A stretch of DNA of 64,000 bases from an uncultured Lachnospira sp. Its GTDB lineage: Bacteria; Bacillota; Clostridia; Lachnospirales; Lachnospiraceae. The stretch is taken from the NCBI GenBank assembly GCA_910587485.1, contig CAJUKN010000005.1, forward strand, positions 138,806 to 202,805, written 5' to 3'. Position numbers and translations under genes: made by a program. The notes under the pieces were generated by a model that saw only the letters and a list, made by a program, of their open reading frames with translations, was not told the origin of the DNA and searched no databases. Below are positions 57,667 through 64,000 of this stretch, in pieces. Position 1 is the first letter of the stretch, and every line of letters starts with the position of its first letter.

Positions 57667-58449
57667 ATGAATATAATGTTGATAGTTGTCATTATGATTT
57701 TGGCATTGTTTGGTTTTGTGGGATGGCATAAAGGATTAATTAAAATTGTAATGTCACTGGCTGCTATGCTTGTAACTATAATTGCCTGTGTTTTTTTAAC
57801 ACCAATGATAAGTAATTTTGTTAGAAATCATACACAAGTTTATGATAAGTTAAATAAGTCTATTTTTGAGCTAATTATTGATAGTGATTCTTTTAAAGAT
57901 GTGATAGATAATACTATTGCACAGGAAGAGTCATTAAATGCAAATGATATAGATTTAACAAAAATAAATGAGTATGGTGATACGGTTTCCAAATATATGG
58001 AACTTATAGTTGATAAAATGCAATTTCCAGATAGTATTGCACAAAAAGCTGAAGAGATTATGATTCCAGATAGTATGCTGCAGATTGCAAACATGGATTC
58101 GATAAGTGATATTTTGGCAGCTATCATATCAGCTCGATTAGCTTCTTTAGCATTAAATGCAATTATATATGTGATTGTTTTTGTAATTGTTTTTTTGACT
58201 GTAAGAATACTATTTATAGTAACAAAAGTGATTGAAAAAATCCCTGTTTTAAAAGATGTTAATAAATTAATGGGATTATTGTTGGGTGTAGCAGAAGGAT
58301 TGATAGTGGTATGGCTGTTTTTTGCTTTAGTAACAGCATGTAGTCGATTTGATTGGGCAGCAAGTGCATTGGCAGATATTGGAGGTAATGGATTCTTATC
58401 ATTTATATATGACCATAACCTAATTATGAGTACATTATTTAAAGTGTAA
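57667..58449 (+). CDS. CvpA-family membrane protein
   Basis: The 260-residue protein has about four hydrophobic segments; the start (ALFGFVGWHKGLIKIVMSLA) and end (VNKLMGLLLGVAEGLIVVWL) are the CvpA pattern (KGxxK and LNRxLGxxxGxxxG). A large hydrophilic loop of about 90 residues lies between the second and third segments. CvpA relatives affect envelope stress tolerance and colicin V production in enterobacteria. The exact role here is unknown. Confidence 0.82.
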   Translation: MNIMLIVVIMILALFGFVGWHKGLIKIVMSLAAMLVTIIACVFLTPMISNFVRNHTQVYDKLNKSIFELIIDSDSFKDVIDNTIAQEESLNANDIDLTKINEYGDTVSKYMELIVDKMQFPDSIAQKAEEIMIPDSMLQIANMDSISDILAAIISARLASLALNAIIYVIVFVIVFLTVRILFIVTKVIEKIPVLKDVNKLMGLLLGVAEGLIVVWLFFALVTACSRFDWAASALADIGGNGFLSFIYDHNLIMSTLFKV

Positions 58450-58646
58450 AAATTTACGTAAAATTATATAGTTGAAATATAATGCAAAAAGTTTTAAAAT
58501 TGAGTGACAGTGAAATACTTTGATATCAATTTTGAGGTATGTATTTCAACCTCGTGGAAGTTAAAAAGGTTTATTTACATTAGTTGGTATATTTACTTTT
58601 TGACTTATAATTTACGGGAATAAATGATAAAGGACGGATTTTTGAG

Positions 58647-60116
58647 TTGGAAGAAACAAGAACACTGTCACAGTTTGATACGCCGATTCATAGAGCGTTG
58701 GAACAACAGCGTCTTAATAGATTGGCACATTTTGATGTACCAGGCCACAAGGGAGGTCGTGGAAATAAAGAATTAAAAGAATTTTTGGGTACAGATTGTG
58801 TTAAGTTGGATATGAATTCAATGAAACCTTTGGATAATTTATGTCATCCAGTGTCTGTTATTAAAGATGCACAGCGTTTGGCAGCAGAAGCATTTGGTGC
58901 TGATGAAGCATTTTTTATTGTAAATGGTACCACAGCAGCAGTACAAGCTATGATTATGTCCGTTGCAGTTGCAGGAGATAAGATTATAATGCCCAGAAAT
59001 GTGCATAGAAGTGCTATTAATGCGTTGGTGGTTAATGGTTCCATACCTGTTTATGTGAATCCAGGTGTAAATAAAAGATTGGGCATTCCATTAGGAATGT
59101 CTGTAAGTGATATTGAAAAAACAATAAAAGAAAATCCTGATGCCAAAGCAATTCTTATTAATAATCCTACATATTATGGGATATGTTCAGATATAAAAAG
59201 TATTGTTAAAATAGCACATGAACATGGCATGTTGGTGTTAGCAGATGAGGCACATGGAACACATTTTTATTTTAATGACAGGTTACCAATATCCGCTATG
59301 GCAGCAGGGGCAGATATGACAGCTATCAGTATGCACAAAACAGGTGGTTCTTTGACACAGAGTTCTATTTTGTTGACAAGAAATACAGTAAATGCAGATT
59401 ATATTAGGCAGATTATTAATTTGACACAGACAACAAGTGGTTCTTATTTGTTATTGTCTTCTTTGGATATAGCTAGAAAAAATATGAGCTTAAATGGAAA
59501 AGAATATTCTAATAAAATGATAGAGTATGCAGAGTATGCCAGAGAAGAAATTAATAAACTAGGTGGTTATTATGCGTTTGGTAATGAACTGGTTGATAAA
59601 GATTTTGTTTATGATTTTGATAGAACAAAATTATCAGTTCATACAAGAGATATAGGATTAGCAGGAATAGAAGTCTATGATTTATTAAGAGATGATTATG
59701 GAATACAGATAGAATTTGGTGATATTGGAAATATTTTAGCAATTATATCTGGTGGTGATAGAATGTTGGAAATAGAAAGGCTCATCTCTGCCTTATCAGA
59801 AGTGAAAAGACTACATGAACGCACAAAATCAGGAATGTTTGACCATGAATATATCAATCCAACAATTGTTATGGGACCACAGAAAGCATTTTTTAGCAAG
59901 AAATTATCCTTACCAATAGAGGATAGTGCAGATAAGATTTGCAGTGAATTTGTAATGTGTTATCCACCGGGAATACCTATTTTAGCACCCGGTGAGATGA
60001 TAACACAAGAGATTATTCGCTATATACAATACGCAAAAGAAAAGGGGTGTCTTGTTACAGGAACTCAAGATATGTCCGTTGATAATATTAATGTAGTAGA
60101 CACAAATGCCGAATAG
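58647..60116 (+). CDS. speA: Arginine decarboxylase-like PLP enzyme (fold type I)
   Basis: The 489-residue protein is of the Orn/Lys/Arg decarboxylase fold-I family: HFDVPGHKGGRG near the start, FIVNGTTAAVQAMIMS, VLADEAHGTHF with the PLP aspartate and SMHKTGGSLTQSS with the PLP lysine at about residue 231. The short form of about 490 residues is the biosynthetic arginine decarboxylase found in Bacillus next to speE. It makes agmatine for polyamines. Lysine decarboxylase is an alternative. The start is TTG 58647 with AAGGA upstream. Confidence 0.85.
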   Translation: MEETRTLSQFDTPIHRALEQQRLNRLAHFDVPGHKGGRGNKELKEFLGTDCVKLDMNSMKPLDNLCHPVSVIKDAQRLAAEAFGADEAFFIVNGTTAAVQAMIMSVAVAGDKIIMPRNVHRSAINALVVNGSIPVYVNPGVNKRLGIPLGMSVSDIEKTIKENPDAKAILINNPTYYGICSDIKSIVKIAHEHGMLVLADEAHGTHFYFNDRLPISAMAAGADMTAISMHKTGGSLTQSSILLTRNTVNADYIRQIINLTQTTSGSYLLLSSLDIARKNMSLNGKEYSNKMIEYAEYAREEINKLGGYYAFGNELVDKDFVYDFDRTKLSVHTRDIGLAGIEVYDLLRDDYGIQIEFGDIGNILAIISGGDRMLEIERLISALSEVKRLHERTKSGMFDHEYINPTIVMGPQKAFFSKKLSLPIEDSADKICSEFVMCYPPGIPILAPGEMITQEIIRYIQYAKEKGCLVTGTQDMSVDNINVVDTNAE

Positions 60117-60133
60117 CAGAAATGAGGTCTGAA

Positions 60134-60982
60134 TTGGAATTATGGTATACAGATATGCACACAAAAAATGTGCAGTTTTCTATGAAAGTAAAAAATCAGA
60201 TAGCAAGTACAGAGAGCGAATTTCAAAGAATTGATATTCTTGATACAGAAGAGTTTGGAAAGGTGTTAGTTCTTGACGGAGAGTTGATGATTACTCAAAA
60301 AGATGAATTTATTTATCATGAAATGATTACACATGTGCCTATGGCAGTGCATCCAAACGTTCAAAATGTATTGGTGATTGGTGCTGGTGATGGTGGTACG
60401 ATAAGAGAATTGACACAATATGAATCTATCAAAAATATTGATATGGTAGAGATTGATAAAAATGTTACAGATATGTGTTTAGAATTTTTCAAAGAAACAT
60501 CATGTAAGCTGCATGATAAGAGAGTTCATATGCACTTTGAGGAGAGTTTACGTTTTGTCCGAATGAAAAAAGATGAATATGATTTGATTATTGTAGATTG
60601 TGCAGACCCATATGGTCCGGCAGAAGGGCTTTTTACACGGGAATTTTATGGTAATTGTTTTAAAGCGCTCCATGATGATGGGATTCTTATCAATCAGCAT
60701 GAGAGCCCATATTACAGTGAACATTCAAGAACCGTACAAAAAGCACATAAGCATATTCAGCAAGTGTTTTCTTATAGTACAGTTTATCAGTGTCATATAC
60801 CATCTTATCCGTCAGGTCATTGGCTGTTTGGCTTTGCTTCTAAAAAGTATGACCCAATAAAGGATTTAAGAGAAAAAGAATGGAATTCATTACAATTAAA
60901 AACAAGATATTATAATACAGATTTACATAAAGGGAGTTTTTATCTTCCTACATATGTAAAAGAATTGTTAGGTACAGAATGA
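60134..60982 (+). CDS. speE: Spermidine synthase-like aminopropyltransferase
   Basis: The product of 282 residues begins MELWYTDMHTKNVQFSMKVK, like Bacillus SpeE, if translation begins at TTG 60134; GAGGT at 60124-60128 supports this and an in-frame ATG at 60122 is the alternative. It has DEFIYHEMITHVPM, VIGAGDGGTIREL and the acidic catalytic stretch IVDCADPYGPAEGLFTREFY. It moves an aminopropyl group from decarboxylated SAM to a diamine. No SAM decarboxylase is seen in the window. Confidence 0.92.
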   Translation: MELWYTDMHTKNVQFSMKVKNQIASTESEFQRIDILDTEEFGKVLVLDGELMITQKDEFIYHEMITHVPMAVHPNVQNVLVIGAGDGGTIRELTQYESIKNIDMVEIDKNVTDMCLEFFKETSCKLHDKRVHMHFEESLRFVRMKKDEYDLIIVDCADPYGPAEGLFTREFYGNCFKALHDDGILINQHESPYYSEHSRTVQKAHKHIQQVFSYSTVYQCHIPSYPSGHWLFGFASKKYDPIKDLREKEWNSLQLKTRYYNTDLHKGSFYLPTYVKELLGTE

Positions 60983-61017
60983 GAAAATAAGAAAGTTAAA
61001 GTAGATTAGGAGGAGTC

Positions 61018-62235
61018 ATGGGAAAAGCGCTTATTATTGGTGCCGGAGGAGTAGCTGGCGTTGTTGTTCATAAATGCTGTCAAAATCCAGAAGTTTTTGA
61101 AGAAATATGTATAGCAAGCAGAACGAAATCAAAATGTGATACATTAAAGGAAGTTTGTGAAAATAAGTATGGTGTTGGAGAAGGAAAGACAAAGATAACT
61201 ACAGCACAAGTAGATGCAGATTGTGTAGATGAACTTGTGACACTTATTGAAAAAGTGAAACCTGATATTGTTATGAATATTGCGCTTCCTTATCAGGATT
61301 TGACTATTATGGAAGCTTGCCTTAAAACAAAAACAAATTATATGGATACTGCTAATTATGAGCCACCTGAGACTGCTCATTTTGAGTATTCATGGCAGTG
61401 GGCATATAAAAAACGATTTGAGGAAGCAGGAATTACGGCACTTCTTGGTTCTGGATTTGACCCCGGAGTTACAGGTGTATTTTCTGCTTATGCTGCAAAA
61501 CATTATTTTGATGAGATAGAATTTATTGATATATTAGACTGCAATGGCGGCGATCATGGTTATCCATTTGCAACCAACTTTAATCCAGAAATTAATATAC
61601 GAGAGGTTTCAGCAAAAGGAAGTTATTGGGAAAATGGTCATTGGGTAGAGACAGAACCAATGGAGATAAAAAGAGTTTATAATTTTGACGGTGTGGGTGA
61701 AAAGGACATGTATTTACTGCATCATGAGGAGATAGAGTCTCTTGCCTTAAATATAAAAGGGATAAAGAGAATCCGATTTTTTATGACATTTGGGCAAAGC
61801 TATCTCACACATTTGCAGTGTCTTACAAATGTTGGTATGACTTCTATTGAACCAATTAACTTTGAAGGACATCAAATCATTCCTCTTCAATTTTTAAAAG
61901 CTGTTTTACCAGACCCAGCTTCACTAGGACCTAGAACGGTGGGCAAAACAAATATAGGCTGCATTTTTCAGGGGAAGAAAGATGGAAAGGATATAGCCTA
62001 TTATGTATATAATATATGCGACCATCAAGAATGTTACAAAGAAGTAGGTTCACAGGCAATATCTTATACAACGGGTGTTCCAGCTATGATAGGAGCGATG
62101 ATGTTGATGACTGGAAAGTGGAATAAAAAAGGTGTGTACAATATCGAAGAATTTGACCCAGACCCATTTATGGAAGCATTAAATCAATTTGGACTCCCAT
62201 GGATTGAAAATTTCCATCCGCAGTTGGTAAAGTGA
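61018..62235 (+). CDS. Carboxy(nor)spermidine dehydrogenase (saccharopine-dehydrogenase family)
   Basis: The 405-residue product has the NAD(P) motif LIIGAGGVAGVVVHKC, MNIALPYQDLTIMEACLKTK, and YMDTANYEP, typical of the CASDH branch of the family. It would join aspartate semialdehyde to a diamine (or to agmatine) to give a carboxylated intermediate. AGGAGG precedes the ATG. The next gene encodes the matching decarboxylase, which supports the call. Confidence 0.92.
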   Translation: MGKALIIGAGGVAGVVVHKCCQNPEVFEEICIASRTKSKCDTLKEVCENKYGVGEGKTKITTAQVDADCVDELVTLIEKVKPDIVMNIALPYQDLTIMEACLKTKTNYMDTANYEPPETAHFEYSWQWAYKKRFEEAGITALLGSGFDPGVTGVFSAYAAKHYFDEIEFIDILDCNGGDHGYPFATNFNPEINIREVSAKGSYWENGHWVETEPMEIKRVYNFDGVGEKDMYLLHHEEIESLALNIKGIKRIRFFMTFGQSYLTHLQCLTNVGMTSIEPINFEGHQIIPLQFLKAVLPDPASLGPRTVGKTNIGCIFQGKKDGKDIAYYVYNICDHQECYKEVGSQAISYTTGVPAMIGAMMLMTGKWNKKGVYNIEEFDPDPFMEALNQFGLPWIENFHPQLVK

Positions 62236-62518
62236 AATTTTTTGTAACCTTAATTTAATATTGTAAATTTGATTGAATCATTAAAAAAGTGTTTGATAAA
62301 TTTATTTTAGTAATTGATAAGAAAATGAATTTGTATTTTTGATTGTTAAGTATAATACAGTGATTATATGATATAAAAAAATAAATAGAATAATAGTATT
62401 AGTTTTATGTTAAAGAGCTGAAAAACGTCATTTTTCTTGGAAAATATACTATTTTGTTTTAGATAAGGGTAAATTTACCACAATTAGTACATTCATTCAC
62501 TTAGGAGGAACGATAGAT

Positions 62519-63703
62519 TTGATAGACTATAATCAAGTTAAAACACCTGCTTATATAGTAGATGAAAATTTATTGATTCATAATTTAGAAATTTTAAAAT
62601 CTGTAATAGACAAGACTTCTTGCAAAATATTATTGGCACAAAAAGGGTTTTCTATGTTTTCTTTATATCCACTAATTGGAAAATATTTATGTGGCACAAC
62701 TGCCAGTTCTTTTTATGAGGCAAAATTAGGAAAAGAAGAGATGGAAAAAGAGACACATATTTTTTCACCAGCATATAAGGAAGAAGAATTTGATGAAATT
62801 GCAAGTCTATGTGACCACATTGTTTTTAATTCTATTGAGCAGTTTGTAAAATATAAAGAGATTGCTATTCAGGCAAATTGTAGTTGCGGAATTAGAATAA
62901 ATCCTGAATATGCAGAAGTACCAAATGCAATCTATAATCCATGTTGTGTTGGTTCACGTCTTGGAATAACAGCACATGTCCTTGAGGAAGAGTTAAAAGG
63001 GGATTCTTCAGTGCTAGACAACATAGAAGGATTGCATTTCCATGTAATGTGCGAGCAAAATTCAGATACATTAGAACGAGTTTTGCAGCACGTTGAAGAA
63101 AAATTTGCAAAATATTTGGCATTACCACAAATTAAGTGGGTTAATTTTGGTGGTGGACATCATATAACACGACAAGATTATGATATAGAACTTCTTATAA
63201 AGTGTATTGATAATATTCAAAAGAAGTATCATGTCCAAGTTTATCTTGAACCGGGAGAGGCAGTTGCGCTCAATACAGGTTTTTTAGTTGCAACGGTTTT
63301 GTCTGTGCAAAAAGAAAAATTTATTGTAAATAATGAAAATAAATCTTATGAAGTGACCTCTGCTATTTTAGATGCTTCTGCGGCATGTCATATGCCAGAC
63401 GTTCTTGAAATGCCTTATCGTCCAATAATTATTCATTCTGAAATGCCAGGTGTGCTTGCATATACTTATCGATTTGGTGGCAATACATGTTTAGCGGGAG
63501 ATATTATTGGAGATTACTCGTTTAATCATCAATTAAAAGCAGGAGAAAAATTAGTATTTACAGATATGGCGCATTATAGCATGGTGAAAAATAATACGTT
63601 TAATGGAATAGGATTGCCATCAATAATGATTTATAATGATAAAGATGGCTTATATACAGTAAAAGAGTTTGGATATCAGGACTTTAAAGAAAGGCTTAGT
63701 TAA
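62519..63703 (+). CDS. nspC: Carboxynorspermidine/carboxyspermidine decarboxylase
   Basis: The 394-residue fold-III PLP enzyme has the PLP lysine in LLAQKGFSMFS (about residue 42), LHFHVMCEQNSDTLERVL, NFGGGHH and LEPGEAVALNTGF, all typical of NspC. It decarboxylates the product of the dehydrogenase to (nor)spermidine or an aminopropyl derivative. The start is TTG 62519, with AGGAGG 10 bases upstream. A gap of 283 A+T-rich bases without recognised element separates it from the dehydrogenase gene. Confidence 0.92.
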   Translation: MIDYNQVKTPAYIVDENLLIHNLEILKSVIDKTSCKILLAQKGFSMFSLYPLIGKYLCGTTASSFYEAKLGKEEMEKETHIFSPAYKEEEFDEIASLCDHIVFNSIEQFVKYKEIAIQANCSCGIRINPEYAEVPNAIYNPCCVGSRLGITAHVLEEELKGDSSVLDNIEGLHFHVMCEQNSDTLERVLQHVEEKFAKYLALPQIKWVNFGGGHHITRQDYDIELLIKCIDNIQKKYHVQVYLEPGEAVALNTGFLVATVLSVQKEKFIVNNENKSYEVTSAILDASAACHMPDVLEMPYRPIIIHSEMPGVLAYTYRFGGNTCLAGDIIGDYSFNHQLKAGEKLVFTDMAHYSMVKNNTFNGIGLPSIMIYNDKDGLYTVKEFGYQDFKERLS

Positions 63704-64000
63704 AACGAAATATTAAAGACTAAAGAGCAGTAATAAGAGAATAAGCAAGTAATAAAATAAGCAAAATGGCTTACAAATAGTTTCTTAACAATTTTTTTTA
63801 CAAAAATTAAAAAAAATGTAAAAAAGTAGTTGACATAATTATGGAAGAATGATAATATAATCAAGTCGCCGCGAGAGAATGGAAATTACGGACAAGATAA
63901 CAATAAAGTTATAAGTTCAAGTAAGATTCTTAAAGGTGGCAATAATAAAGGATATTAGAGAATATAAAAAATAAAGTTGAAAACATTTTTTAGTTTTATA
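63704..64000 (+). other. Intergenic end of window with outward promoter
   Basis: No gene is seen in the last 297 bases. A strong promoter (63830-63858) faces out of the window. The sequence after it (GTCGCCGCGAGAGAATGG) is locally G+C-richer, then A+T-rich to the end. The transcript could belong to a protein gene or an RNA operon beyond the window. Confidence 0.5.
63830..63858 (+). promoter_or_regulatory. Promoter facing out of the window
   Basis: Exact TTGACA at 63830-63835 and TAATAT at 63853-63858 are separated by 17 bases. Confidence 0.72.

Noticed and set aside
1..64000. tRNA, rRNA or CRISPR arrays
   Set aside because: No T-loop-like GGTTCRANTCC with matching arms, no conserved rRNA stretch and no regularly spaced direct repeats were found by eye on either strand.
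63859..64000. Start of an rRNA operon at the right edge
   Set aside because: The promoter is strong, but the sequence after it shows no recognisable 16S leader or rRNA motif within the window, so the downstream gene stays open.

Overview
The window is a chromosomal segment of a low-GC, Gram-positive anaerobe, most likely a member of the Lachnospiraceae or a close clostridial relative. The evidence is the complete S10-spc-alpha ribosomal order with a KOW-domain gene between map and infA, L17 with a large internal insertion, a Tad-type pilus locus with a DUF5702-like protein, DUF5711-like and DUF2508-like proteins, and a speA/speE/carboxyspermidine cluster. Both strands are A+T-rich throughout, and I saw no tRNA, rRNA, CRISPR array, phage gene or intact insertion sequence.

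Layout. (1) 1-5400: the 3' part of an AqpZ-type aquaporin with an unusual charged tail, then a tight five-gene operon (HPr-kinase-like protein, PqqD-like protein, S26-type peptidase, fused ABC exporter, nucleotidyltransferase-like protein) that resembles the accessory half of a RiPP cluster but has no visible precursor or core maturase. (2) 5677-13732: an rRNA-methyltransferase-like gene, a small secreted protein, a lipoprotein with a three-gene ABC-2-type transporter, and a SulP anion permease with a long helical C-terminal extension. (3) 13770-31706: the S10-spc-alpha superoperon from rpsJ to rplQ, with secY, adk, map, a KOW protein, infA, rpmJ and rpoA. (4) 31717-36879: ecfA1-ecfA2-ecfT-truA and rplM-rpsI. 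(5) 37100-50500: a flavin-oxidase-like gene, a DUF2508 gene, the Tad pilus locus with two A24 peptidases and an FHA protein, a flavodoxin-SCP2 fusion and an orphan histidine-kinase-like protein. (6) 50700-58450: HIT protein, aconitase-family hydratase, coiled-coil membrane protein, a LysM protein with a degenerate MPN/JAMM domain, a DUF5711-like protein and CvpA. (7) 58647-63703: arginine decarboxylase, spermidine synthase, carboxy(nor)spermidine dehydrogenase and decarboxylase.

The ribosomal region is rich in RNA structure. The S10 leader, the rpsJ-rplC and rpsH-rplF gaps, the rpmD leader (a possible H-type pseudoknot next to the Shine-Dalgarno) and the rplM leader all carry strong inverted repeats. 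rpsZ (S14), rpsM (S13) and, more weakly, ecfA1 share one architecture: AAGGAG, then two or three bases, then GCTAC, then about 80-100 nt of unrelated foldable sequence, then its complement (AGTAGC-like) just before AUG. Closing the stem would bring a Shine-Dalgarno more than 100 nt away to near-normal spacing. This is the strongest candidate here for something not commonly described.

Outside the ribosomal genes, a dispersed structured repeat of about 120-130 bp occurs at least five times (about 6691, 36882, 46191, 48440, 49543), with a probable internally deleted sixth copy near 54709. A second small hairpin family (AAGTTTG...CAAACTT) occurs four times. Functions are assigned from motifs and gene order only; no alignment, database search or folding program was run.
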